The notes beneath the pieces are model-generated. The model did no database searches. It was not told where the DNA came from and saw only the letters and a program-made list of their open reading frames with translations. The position numbers and the translations under genes are program-made. Source: Nemophila menziesii (taxonomy: Eukaryota; Streptophyta; Magnoliopsida; Boraginales; Hydrophyllaceae). Taken from it: DNA of 64,000 nucleotides. Below are positions 1-9,996 of this stretch, piece by piece. The DNA is taken from positions 23,549,507 through 23,613,506 of the forward strand of contig JARWIR010000017.1 of NCBI GenBank assembly GCA_029959085.1, read 5' to 3'. Each line of letters starts with the position of its first letter. Within the stretch, counting starts at the first letter, position 1.

Positions 1-26
1 TATCTGATGCAAATGATATTGGTTCT

Positions 27-600
27 GTGCCAATTAGTACTTCTTGTAACAATTGGGAACCTCCTCCAATTGGTAATTGCAAAAATAATTTTGATGCCCC
101 TTGGAATAAAGTAACTAGCTCAACTGCTATACTTGTGTACTTAGGAATAGCACAAATGACATTTTGGATGGAGTTACAGCAGAATTCAAGCCTCTTTCAC
201 GATTTCACCAATTGAGGCTGAAGCCAGGGGGTGTGACAATGACTTGTAGAATGGCTTCTTTACTTCCTATTGGCTAGTGAAAAATGATTGTGCATGCCTT
301 ATGAAACTTTATTGTGTAACAATTTCAAGCCTTTGCGAATTATTAGTAACTTAGTTAAGGACATCCTTTTATGTAAAAATAATTGTAATATTAAAATTTT
401 CATCTGTCTTGAGAAATAACAGTATTTTAGTAGACTGGGCGGCAAAACAAAAGGTATCATCCTTCCCAGTTAGCTAAACTACTCTTAAGGGATTTCCAAT
501 GCCCTAGTTACTTGTTAAAATTGTAATGTTTTGAGGTTTTTCAATGAGATGTAGTTTTCTACTCGAAAATAAATGTTACACGGTTCATGGATTTCTCTAG
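27..600 (+). mobile_element. Decayed 3' end of a LINE (RNase H domain)
   Basis: The typical lead-in of a plant LINE RNase H domain, W-PPP-G-K-N-D, is readable from about 45. The four catalytic blocks can be followed in shifting frames: FDAPW near 80, IEAEA near 212, KNDCA near 280 and VDWAAK near 430. Frameshifts and stops make it non-coding. It lies immediately downstream of the stop codon of the receptor gene on the other strand. The 5' part of the LINE is outside the window or lost, and no clear A-tail was found before 600. Confidence 0.7.
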
Positions 601-604
601 TGGC

Positions 605-3031
605 CTATAGACCAACAACTAATACAAATAAGAGAGCAAGACTAGCAACTACCGAATGTACAAGTGGAACAACCATCTTGTTCTTTCCGTTGAATACCTC
701 ATCACCGTCATTAGTATCCTCATCCTGACCATCAATGCTGTTTATGAAAATTCAGTGTCAATTAGTAGCGCACATACGTAAATTGTTGGAATATATATTT
801 ATTTATGTATTTTACTTGCAACCATAAAAGCAATTCTTTTTAAGGTTCTTATTTTTTTTTAGGTCAATATTGCTTGAATTTCTAAGGTTGACATTTGGAC
901 AATTATATATATTCTATAATGGATGGTCATGGAGCAAAAGGAGCTAACCTGAGTAATAATGTTCCATTCTTCGACTTCTTTAGTAGTTGCTCTGGAATTG
1001 AGTCAGTAAAGGAGTTTAGGTTTAAATATCTGCAATGGAAAAACAAGTTATATATATAATCTTCAATCATCTCTGGAAACATAAAGGACTAATGACGCAA
1101 TTTACACAGAAACTTACAACTCTTTAAGAAAAGGTAGTTCGGCTAGAAATTCTGGCACCTCTCCTGTTAAATCATTGTTAGATAAATCCCTGCAATATAC
1201 ACCAGTGTATTGATTATACCAAAATAGTAAACAATTAATCAATCCACCTGAAAAGTAGTGTATACTTACAGAGTCTGTAGAGAAGTGAGATTAGATATTG
1301 AAGGAGCTATGACCCCTTTCAATTTACTCGAAGCCAAGTTCCTGAAAAGATACGATTTAACATTCTTGAATCTTGTAATGCCTATATGGCCTTTGATGGA
1401 AAAACAGTTGGGTGTATATAGAATATAGAGACATACAATGATATAATTCTTGCTTGCTTTGTATCATTGTAAGAGCAGCTCAACCCATCCCATATATAAG
1501 ATTGAGGAACACATGGATCACCTTGCCAGTTCCTTGTAAGCTTGTACCTTGACTTAATGTCTAATATAGCTGCAACTGCATAATAAATTTGAATATTAAA
1601 ATTTAATCCATGCTCAATTACCATACTTAAACTCGATATAAGCTAGTACACTACACGTAAAGTAACACAAAATAATAGATGTTAATTGATCAGCTTACCA
1701 TCCGTATCTTTTGTTCGATTTTCTGAAAAATCAATCGGCATATATATCTCGAGTGCATTAATGATAGGTGGAAGAGTTGACTTTGCTGTTGCACTAATGG
1801 TCAAATTATTGGTTTCAAGACCCTCCATAGCGATATTGTTAAATATCGTTGTTGTATTCAAATATTTAGGAGCGACAGGTCCACGCCACAAACCTCCGTT
1901 TATATAGATATTGAATTCTCTACTTTGATTGCTTTGTAGTTTTTCGAGTTCAGCAAAGTACATGAACATATAAAATTTATCTGTAGAGTTTCTAAATCTT
2001 GAAGGGTTCCAAGATATGGCCAAGTTTTTATTGACATCTTGCGATTGATCGGCACTGATCATGATTTTCTTTGGTGGTTGAGTAAAAGTATTATCGTTTG
2101 AGGTATCAACCGTGAGAGCGGAATTAATTGATGTACTATTTCCGATGTAATAAGGCTCCCAAATACGATCAAAGATATCATCGTTGTACCTAAATGAATG
2201 AATTAGTTAAGGTATTACAAGAATAATTTTAACATTTATCTTTCTGAAAAGCTCACCTTACATACTGAAAATCAAACATATCGCCAAAGTTGAGTCGTTC
2301 AATTAATTGTAGAGATTTATCTGGCAAATCATACATACTTTGATTCAAAAGACGTACTTCCAGAACAGATATAAAGGGTGTATAGTTCCCTGTTTTCATA
2401 AGACACACATGTATATAATCAGATGATGGTATATGTATAATCTCTTTCCGCTCTTGTATCGATGAAGAAGTTAAATTAATTGTGTCCCAATAATCACCAC
2501 CAAGATAAATATCAAACGATGGTGTTTCATTTTTTCCGTTATAATTTCCATACATAAAGCTTGCTCTTATCAAATATTTATGATCTTTTCCTTGATCAGG
2601 TCGTAAGGTGTAGCAGTTTCTTGTTCCTTCTGGAAAGCTTCTTACAGTAAGAAACTGTTTTGAGACAAAATCAGTAATGTGTGTACTTGATACTGACTCG
2701 TTTGAACCTGTGTTGATAAAACCTGAATCTGAAGTGTAAAATATTCCAGTTTTCGCATCAATGTAGTTGGTATTTCCAGGTGATCCACAGTCTATGCTTA
2801 TGAAACCTGAAGTGATTCCAGAGAGACGATTGTTAGCTATATATATTATATAAACATATGTATATACTAAGAAGCCTTGGGGACAATACAATTGATATTA
2901 AAGGACATGAGATTACTACCTGATTGATCATTCGGAGGATGAACCGAATTTGCAGTGAGAGCAAAGCTACTAAGAAAGACCAGGAGCATGTATTTACATA
3001 TATTCATATCCATCAGATTAGACTTGGACAT
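605..3031 (-). CDS. Malectin-like/LRR receptor protein lacking its kinase (LRR-RLK subfamily I type)
   Basis: Eight exons join into one 550-codon frame: 2920-3031, 2257-2806, 1699-2189, 1437-1575, 1270-1341, 1118-1189, 949-1029 and 605-737, all with GT/AG borders. Exon 1 encodes a hydrophobic signal peptide. The splice into exon 2 creates the family motif SGFISIDCG. Residues about 38-385 are the malectin-like (carbohydrate-binding-like) ectodomain with many N-glycosylation sequons. Exon 4 carries the NWQGDPC...W-GL-C linker. The two 72-bp exons and exon 7 are leucine-rich repeats with LDLSNNDLTG-type cores. Exon 8 gives a charged stalk and a transmembrane helix (about 527-549), then TAG. Family members continue into a cytoplasmic Ser/Thr kinase, which is missing here. 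A LINE remnant abuts the stop. The product could be a membrane-anchored receptor-like protein or the 5' part of a broken gene whose kinase exons lie left of the window. Confidence 0.8.
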
Positions 3032-3823
3032 CGAAAATGTGATTAGTATAAAATAAGCTAATTATTCATATTAAGCGCAATTAATCACCATTGTCAATTT
3101 TTGTGAAACAATAAAAGAAATTAATAAAACAATTTTGAATCCCCTAACTTCTTTTTAAGGCAAAAACTTTTAATTGAGTTGTCCTTCATATTATTCCTAT
3201 ATATATATATGGATATATATGGATATAAATCGATCATGCCAAGCACTACATATATGATATATTTAGTCGACCTACCAGAATACCAAATGTCTTCTAACGA
3301 CTTCTTCTTTCATTATGCTGGAGAATCATTTTGAATAGAGTAGAATTAAATTTTAAACTAATTTATTATAAACATTTTAACTGAAAAAACTATTAACGTT
3401 GCTTTTCGTATTTTTCATAAACATGAAGAGCTAGCAAAATGAGAAGAAATCTAATGTTTAAAATGTTTGGTCAAGTGTTTGAAGAACTTCCTACTTCAAA
3501 AAAGAAAAAGAGAACCTTTGCATTTGTAATTTTGTCTTCTATAATATATATTTTTAAAGTCTGCCGACATGCCCCTCCCTTCCCTCCTTCGACTACAATA
3601 TTGATAGATTTGGTGAGGATCAATCTTTAAGAAAATCATGCGTCCAAAAAAAGAAAGTCTTCAAGAAATTTTATGAAAATAGGTCTCAATTTTATCAAAA
3701 TATAAATTTGAAAACAATGCTTATTTGACATGTTATTATTTTTTTCAATTAGATTATCCAGTTTTTTATTTAAATTAAAAATTTATTATCATTTTATTTT
3801 TTTATCCTTTTTATTGTTATTAA
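3032..3823. other. 5' flank of the receptor gene, no gene seen
   Basis: AT-rich sequence of about 790 bases holding the presumed promoter of the minus-strand receptor gene. It includes short ATAT runs near 3200. No ORF with recognisable similarity, repeat structure or RNA gene was found. Confidence 0.6.
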
Positions 3824-3969
3824 TTAAAAATAGGGAAAATGATCCAAAAAATCAAAATAATATTATTTTCAGCCCAATAACCTCAATGATAAAATTTCTA
3901 CCCAATAAAATCATCAATTGAATTATTTTATACATTATTTGACTAAACTATCCCTACTTATTTTCTATA

Positions 3970-4440
3970 TTACAAACTATTTAATATATATACCAATTTC
4001 TTTTTTTCTTCTCCCCAAATCAGCAATCCACCACAACCCATCCCATCAAAACTCCATTTTTCTCCATCTAAGAACACACTTCCCTCAATCGAAGAAGACC
4101 CGCATCCACCTACACCATCAGCTACACCAATCGCTTGTTCATTTTCACAAATAAAATGTGCATCTTCGCCACATGTATCTTCTTTATCAGGATGTGGTAA
4201 ATAACACGAAGCTGAATTTAATTTCAATACCCTCTCAATTGGAGCTTTTCTGCAATTAATACAAATCCCAAGGATTAATACTTTTTTGAAGAATCTGTCG
4301 CGTTTGAAGATAGATCCTGGCGTAAAGAATTATCGAAAGACACATTTGGTGCAGTGCCAGCTGTCGAATAAGCAGGTGATGAGGTGTGAAAATCGCTAAT
4401 ACCAATTCCTTTGAATGGGTTTGAATTTCCACTTTTTTGC
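3970..4440 (-). pseudogene. PP2C-type protein phosphatase fragment (PP2C55/80-like)
   Basis: The open stretch 3970-4227 contains SCYLPHPDKE, GEDAHFI and GVADGVGG, the signature start of the catalytic domain of chloroplast/mitochondria-type plant PP2Cs (metal-dependent Ser/Thr phosphatases). The GVADGVGG acidic residue of the metal site is kept. The Trp-Ala expected next is replaced by Cys-Gly and the similarity ends, so most of the catalytic domain is missing. Upstream sequence to about 4440, with a serine-rich stretch ending in a stop near 4275, resembles the variable N-terminal region of the same family. It lies inside Pack-MULE A and is not expected to make an active enzyme. Confidence 0.75.
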
Positions 4441-4773
4441 TTCTTAATCAAGTGTGTTTTTTCGAATATTCTTCACTTAGTTATTTCAATTCCTTGAGTA
4501 CTATATGGAAATTATTATATGGAAAGATAATGATTTAGAAGATTATTCGGTTTCTGGGGGTCAATCTTGCCCGAGATTTCATCTTCTTTTTTAAATGGAA
4601 GTGAGTTATAATTCTACTTTGATGAAAATACGAACTGATCATTGGTCATGTTTAGCTTATATTGATGATTATTTGGAAGCTTTGTTTAATGAATGAAGAA
4701 TAGAACTCTTGGACTGATGAAGAGGATTGTTTTTTATTCTTTCTTCGTCTATTACACTTTGTAGAGTACTTAC

Positions 4774-5282
4774 AGTTTCGAAAAACTTGATTACATATTC
4801 ATCAGCAAGTGCTTGACCTCTTGATGTAGGTACAGCCTACAAAAGTTGAATTATTATTAGAGTGAGCAGATATAGTGTTTAAAAGACAAACATACCCTTT
4901 TGCTTTCATCCATGTCAGCCTTGTTTCCTACTAGTATTTTGTTCACGTTATCAGATGCATGTTGCTCAATGTTGCGTATCCAGATTCTTATATCTGAATA
5001 TACGAGTTAATACAATAGTTACCAAACACATTGTTGTTTCATCAGGGCTTAGAAAGTAAACTTACTGTTGAATGATGACTTATCTGTGACATCATAAACC
5101 AACAAAATTCCCATTGCACCACGATAGTAAGCTGCATAACAATATAACCAGTAAATTACTAAATATAGTGAAGGGAAGTGATGTACCAGTAGTGATTGTT
5201 CGGAAACGTTCTTGACCAGCTGTATCCCAGATTTGAACACTAAGCTGCCTTGTTTGTGAACCTTCACTTACACCAATCGAAT
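4774..5282 (-). pseudogene. Rab8/RABE-type small GTPase fragment with introns
   Basis: Four exon-like blocks with GT/AG borders match a plant Rab8 (RABE1): about 5187-5282 ([14 protein letters not shown]), 5066-5131 ([17 protein letters not shown]), 4896-4993 ([12 protein letters not shown], and [11 protein letters not shown]) and 4774-4836 (ADEY-IKFFET). The G3 and G4 guanine-nucleotide motifs are present. The P-loop, switch I, the SAK motif and the prenylated C-terminus are absent. The first block diverges upstream of the G3 motif and runs into an (AT)n tract. The intact parent would control secretory vesicle traffic. This truncated copy inside Pack-MULE A cannot bind nucleotide normally. 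Confidence 0.85.
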
Positions 5283-5299
5283 AATAATCAACAGAAGTA

Positions 5300-5331
<32 letters not shown>

Positions 5332-5439
5332 TAAATTTTGTGTGTATTTAAAGTCTAACCTTTGTACAACTTCTCTTATTTGGCTTAAGAGGATCTTCCG
5401 TTAAGGAAAAACCAAATAATTTGCGCTATTTTAATTTGG

Positions 5440-5908
5440 TCTGTGATGGGATTAATCCAGGTAATGGCAATTTATCTAGTGATGGGATTTATTCAAATTG
5501 ATGGGATTTATATAATGCAGATGAACTTCCAATAGAGTTTATTCTTATGTATACAGTTCATGATCTTTTTATCAAAGGGCAAGCATTTTGTATCGAGTTT
5601 ACACGCATTAGAGAAGCGTTGGATTGTTTAGGCTTTTAAAAACATTGGAATGACAGGTTTTATTTAGTTGATGGGATTTATTTTTGTTATGGGATTATAG
5701 ACGTTAGTTGATGGGATATAGTTTGTATTGGTGGGATTTTTTTTTTTGTCAAAATATTGGTGGAATTCAATACAACTTTGATGGGATTTATATGCGTCAT
5801 GGGATTTTATACGTTAGTTGATGAGATATAGTTGTATTGGTGGGATTTTTTTTTGTCAAAATATTGGTGGAATTCAATACAACTAGTGATGAGATTTATA
5901 TGCGTAAT
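5440..5908 (+). repeat. Diffuse GATGGGATTT repeats
   Basis: Scattered copies of GATGGGATTTAT and variants (TTGATGGGATATAG, GGTGGGATTTTTTTT) recur every 25-60 bases inside Pack-MULE A. A longer stretch of about 110 bp around 5690-5780 is repeated at about 5795-5890. The motif grades into the regular 16-bp array that follows. Confidence 0.7.
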
Positions 5909-6148
5909 GACGGGATTCGTCGGTGACGGGATTCGTCGGTGACGGGAATCGTCCGTGACGGGAATCGTCCTTGACGGGAATCGTCCTTGACGGGAATCGT
6001 GCTTGACGGGAATCGTCCTTGACGGGAATCGTCCTTGACGGGAATCGTCCTTGACGGGAACCGTCCTTGACGGGAACCGTCCTTGACGGGAATCGTCCTT
6101 GACGGGAATCGTCCTTGACGGGAATCGTCCTTGACGGGAATAGTTCTT
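5909..6148 (+). repeat. 16-bp minisatellite, 15 units
   Basis: Fifteen consecutive 16-bp units of GACGGGAATCGTCCTT fill exactly 240 bp. Early units read GACGGGATTCGTCGGT, and single-base variants occur in others. The array is G-rich and CpG-containing in an AT-rich setting. It sits just inside the right end of Pack-MULE A. Confidence 0.95.
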
Positions 6149-6463
6149 ATGGTGTAAGGGTAAACATGTAATCTTATAATAGTAAGTTAATGGATGATTC
6201 TTTGGGGCAAGTATAATATTATTTTGATTTTTTGGGTCATTGACCCTTAAAAATATAAGTATTTGCTAAAAAAATTCTAATAAAATTACCTAATTGTTAA
6301 ATTAAGCCTTCGATAATTTATTTTATAAAAAAATACCTAATAAAATAATTATTTATAAAAAACATCTCCTTTATATTTTTTATAACTTCACACCCTTATT
6401 ATTAAATATATTATTTTTAATACAATATTTATATTTTAAATATTAAACAAACAATAGGATACT

Positions 6464-6555
6464 TCCACCACCACCACCACCATGTATTTAACCACCATTA
6501 CAGCTACCACAACCACAACCACCACCTCAACCACCACCACCACCACCACCACCTA
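6464..6555 (+). repeat. (CCA)n microsatellite
   Basis: Imperfect CCA/CAACCA triplets run up to a shared flank reading CTACTACTAATT. The complementary array, with the same flank inverted, lies at 7495-7640. Confidence 0.9.
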
Positions 6556-6599
6556 CTACTAATTCCATTACACACGCGTGCGTCAGTGATTTTTTTAAA

Positions 6600-7149
6600 G
6601 AGGTAATTGCTAATTAAGTCCATAACCCAACAAATTATGCCTTAAGAAATCCAGTGTAAAAGTTTGGATAAAAAAGGTCCAAAATAATATTTTGGATTGA
6701 TTGTATTACTAATTTAACCTTGAAAGTAAAATAATAAACTTTAAAATAAAAGAAAAAATAACCACTATCGTTGAAAATTTCAAAACACAAAATAAAAAGA
6801 AGAACTAAAGGTTGTAAAACAATAAAACATATTTTACTAAAACTCATCTCTTCGCCTGCACAAACAAAAAAAAAATCAAAAAACATCTCTTCACTCACCA
6901 CAAGCCGCTCTCCTGCACAAGAAAAAACGCCTTCATGGACCATTTGCCATCATCAATCGAAAGAACCCAATTAAGGCAACAAATCAATTCATTGGTCCAT
7001 GTAGGCATATACGTAGGAGGTGATAAAAAGGTGATACAAAAAGGGTGAAGCATTTAGGGGTGATATATAGCATTACTTAATTTTATAAAAGTGGGTTGGA
7101 CTTGTTAAAAAAAGTTATTTTAGACGTGGACCTTTTAAATTAATCACCC
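6600..7149. mobile_element. Short MULE-like element (family M, copy 1)
   Basis: The 550-bp insertion is flanked by TTTTTTAAA at 6591-6599 and 7150-7158, a 9-bp duplication, though low in complexity. Its left end reads GAGGTAATTGCTAATTAAGTCC. The reverse complement of its right end reads GGGTGATTAATTTAAAAGG, then TCC. Internal sequence after the left end (CCATAACCCAACAAATTATG, then CCAGT-TAAAAGTTTGGATAAA) is repeated in copy 2 at 41322. It interrupts an older fold-back arm, whose halves lie at 6545-6590 and 7159-7262. No coding potential. Confidence 0.7.
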
Positions 7150-7891
7150 TTTTTTAAATCGTCATAACTAATTCTAAATTAATCTGAAAAATAAAAAAAT
7201 TTTATTTTTTAATAAAGCAAATTAATATTTACTTCTATGATTTTTTTATATATTTTTTTCGCAAACACGGAATTCACTGTTTAAAACATGAAATTCATTG
7301 TTAGAAACAATGAATTTTCTTTTCGTAGACATGAAATTCACTGCGAAAGAAAATTGGAAAAAATAAAAAAATTCAAAAAAAAATCATATACATAAGTATT
7401 AATTTGCTTTATCCAAAAATACAAATGTTTTATTTATCTGGTTTTTTTTAGAATTAGTTATGAGATTTTTAAAAAAATTCACTGGCGCGCGTGTGTGTAA
7501 TGAAATTAGTAGTAGGTAATGGTGGTGGTGGTTGTGGTTGGGGTTGTGGTTGTGGTGGTGGTGGTTGTGGTAGTGTTGAGGTTGTAGTGGTGGTTGTGGT
7601 TGTGGTGGTTATTGTGGTGGTGGTGGTGGTGGTGGTAGAAGGTTTTAATCGCAAATGAGATAGATCCATCTTAGTTTTACAATAGAAATGGGACAAATCC
7701 CATCTCAGTATTAAATGTGTTCTTTTTTATTTTAGTGTTTAATAATGTTGATGACTCGTACAATTTGATTTTGAATGTTATATAATGAACTAGAAACAGT
7801 ATTTTTCTTCGTTTCAACTAATTATTGCTTCTCAAATCATCAATATTCAAAGTAAATAAGTTTTTTCTTATATAAACGTAAATTGTAGAGA

Positions 7892-8085
7892 ATGGGTCAG
7901 AAAAATAAGCCGCTAATAGCCTTAGATTTCGAAGGATCTGCAAATAAAATCGGAGCAGGAATAGTAAAACTGGATGGACCAATCCTATCAATCCCTCTAC
8001 ATACATACATAACTCCACCAGGTCAAGACTTTTTACCTCGCGAAATAGTACATCATCATCTCCAACACATTATATCTTTAATAAG
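7892..8085 (+). pseudogene. N-terminal fragment of KAE1/OSGEP-type tRNA t6A synthase subunit
   Basis: The first 65 or so residues match the N-terminus of eukaryotic Kae1 (threonylcarbamoyl-adenosine tRNA modification, KEOPS complex). Visible motifs are IALDFEGSANKIG, TYITPPG-DFLPRE and HHHLQHI. The family's ALGFEGSANK appears with Asp for Gly. The match ends at about 8085, where element-derived sequence takes over and a stop follows at 8102. The ATPase and metal-binding motifs (HMEAH and beyond) are absent, so this is a captured, non-functional fragment. A remote possibility is a short chimeric peptide. Confidence 0.8.
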
Positions 8086-8776
8086 TTTTACAATAGAGAT
8101 GTGACAAATTCCATCTTAGTTATACAATAGAGGTGGGACAAATCTCATCTCAATATTAGAATAGTGAGACAAATTCATCCCAATCTTAAAATTAAAAATG
8201 GGACAAAATTCTATTTAAAAAAAATCAAAAAAAAATCATAAAAAAATTTTAAAAAAATTATCGACGTAAATATTAATTTGTCGCGTCTAAAAATGCAATT
8301 TTTTTTGATTTTTTAGAATTAGTTATGACGATTTAAAAAAAAAAAATCTCGGACGTGCGCGTGCGATGAAATTAGTATTAGGTGGATTTTCACATCTATG
8401 ATAATGTTTGATTTAAATGGGAATAGATATATGATTAAAGACAACAACTATAATAAAGGTATTGTAGTAATCTTTTCATCTAAATTATTTTGTAATCTAA
8501 ATGGAAAGTTGGTTTGTTATTTTGATTTAAGATGACATTGACCTTTAAATTTTTATGGTTAGAAAAATTATAAAAAAGAAATATTATTTTCGATGACTGG
8601 ATATATTTTACTTTCTAAAATAGGTCTTAAAAATAATTCTTCTCTCCTATATAAAAATTATTGGGGTAAACCAGTTAGGATATCTAATTGACCAAACTTT
8701 TGTTATTTGTTCAATGGTTAAAGAATGTAAAGTAATAGATATAGAGTCCGAAGTCTCTTTCTAAACTGTAAAATTA

Positions 8777-9013
8777 TTTCCTCTGTTCCATTGAAATTGT
8801 CCATTTACTAAAAATAATGTTCCATATATATTGTCTACTTAGGAGTTCAAGATTACTTTTTCCACTATTATTCTTATTAAAATATTGAAATTTATATTTC
8901 CAATATACATATTAGTTTTTATTAGGCGTATTTTTTGTAATGGTGAATGCATTTATTATATTTCTTAATATATGTGAAAAACAAAGTAGACAAATTTAGT
9001 AGAACGGAGAGAG
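8777..9013. mobile_element. Stowaway-like MITE
   Basis: A 237-bp AT-rich insertion with inverted ends TTTCCTCTGTTCC and CTCTCTCCGTTCT, close to the plant CTCCCTCCGT Stowaway terminus. It is flanked by TA on both sides (8775-8776 and 9014-9015). No coding potential. The remaining bases between 8393 and 9190 are AT-rich with nothing recognisable. Confidence 0.75.
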
Positions 9014-9191
9014 TATAATTTAACATATTTTCGGTTGTATCCACGACTTTTGCATCCATACATGAATTGGCAGCCGCTACACCTGTTTTTTAAAATGTTG
9101 AAACAATTTTGCAGATCAATTACAATAAAAAATCATTTGACTTTTTAATCAATTTAATGTTAAGGATATTTACATATAAGGTTTAAAATTA

Positions 9192-9996
9192 GATTTTTTT
9201 TTTTATCAAGTAAGGAGTGAATGCATTGTTATCTACAACTAGGCATAAGAAGTACATGATTACACATTTACCTCCTTTTAAATATACATGAGTAAAATAA
9301 CTTGCTCAATTTTTGTATATTCCAACCTATAGTAGTGCCATTCATCAATTCTCTAACCTAGGTACCCTAAGATTCAAAAGGTTTAGATACCAGAGTATCC
9401 ATTTTGATTCTCAAATATTTACTTTATTTTCCTTTACCTATTTTCCAAAACAAATAGTTTTTGAAAACTTCTTTCCCAACTAAAATGCTTTTCCAACCCC
9501 ATGAGAAGTTATTTCCCACATTAGCTTTCATAAAATCACCATTTGGAAAATATTTACCTCTCATGAGTTAAAAAATAATATAATTGGGTTTAAGTAAAAG
9601 TTTCCATGCATTTGAGGCCAAAAGAGTCCGATTATTTCAATAAAATTCTTTGAATCCCAAACCTCAATCTGATTTATGTTGTAAAAGACAATTTAACCCA
9701 AGAGTTCTATTTTCTCCTTTATTTTCTCAAAAGAAATCCAAAATTAAAGAAGAAATGTGATTAGGAACCTTTTTTGGGATTTTAATATGATTTGGTATTG
9801 CACTAATAATAGCTTTAATCAACACTTCTTTGCCACTAGGGGACAGAAGCTTAGAGTCCCAAGCATTCGTTCTCCCTATAATAGTGTCAATTAACCATTT
9901 CAAACCTTTAACTTTAGATCTCCCCAATGAAGTAGGAACACCTAAGTATTTACCAAGGTCAACAAGTTCATTCATCTCAATAACTGTTTCACAATT
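9192..9996 (-). mobile_element. LINE, 3' part (interrupted by the LTR element)
   Basis: A T-run at about 9193-9205 marks the A-tail of a minus-strand LINE. The segment 9727-9975 encodes the conserved post-RT block, LGKYLGVPTSLGRSK-KGLKW, AWDSKLLSPSGKEVLIKAI and AIPNHIKIPKK. It continues at 16119 after the inserted LTR element, whose 5-bp duplication CAATT lies at 9992-9996 and 16119-16123. Between 9250 and 9700 no convincing zinc-knuckle or RNase H domain is readable, so this part is decayed or deleted. Confidence 0.85.

Larger units (their letters stand above)
3833..6246. mobile_element. Pack-MULE A carrying PP2C and Rab8 gene fragments
   Basis: The 2414-bp element is bounded by a perfect 9-bp direct duplication, TTAAAAATA at 3824-3832 and 6247-6255, the size made by Mutator-like transposases. 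Its ends are inverted: both begin GGG. They share AATGA-CCAAAAAATC and continue identically through AAAATAATATTAT, with weaker similarity for about 100 bp. No transposase is present. Inside are two unrelated host-gene fragments on the minus strand that keep introns, and a minisatellite. Intron retention shows capture at the DNA level. This fits the definition of a Pack-MULE. Confidence 0.85.
6545..8392. repeat. Nested fold-back array of three related arms around a KAE1 fragment
   Basis: Three arms share TACTAATTTCAT, CACGCG-like CpG sequence, a T-run and ATCGTCATAACTAATTC. Arm L is 6545-6590 plus 7159-7262 (split by the 550-bp insertion). Arm R1, 7365-7515, and arm R2, 8222-8392, are in the opposite orientation. 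L and R1 enclose a short centre rich in AAATTCACTG/GAATTTC. A G-rich (GGT)n tract follows R1 at 7515-7640. A roughly 35-bp motif reading TTTTACAATAGAGATGGGAC, with variants, recurs at 7670-7715 and several times at 8085-8215, on both sides of the KAE1 fragment. This suggests an old inverted-repeat DNA element that captured host sequence. No target duplication was found for the outer pair. Confidence 0.6.

Noticed and set aside
5909..6148. Regular 16-bp repeats as a CRISPR-like array
   Set aside because: Units are contiguous without spacers and the host is a plant. It is a minisatellite.
7469..7696. Minus-strand 75-residue frame rich in Thr and Pro/Gln
   Set aside because: It is the translation of the (GGT)n tract and has no other support.
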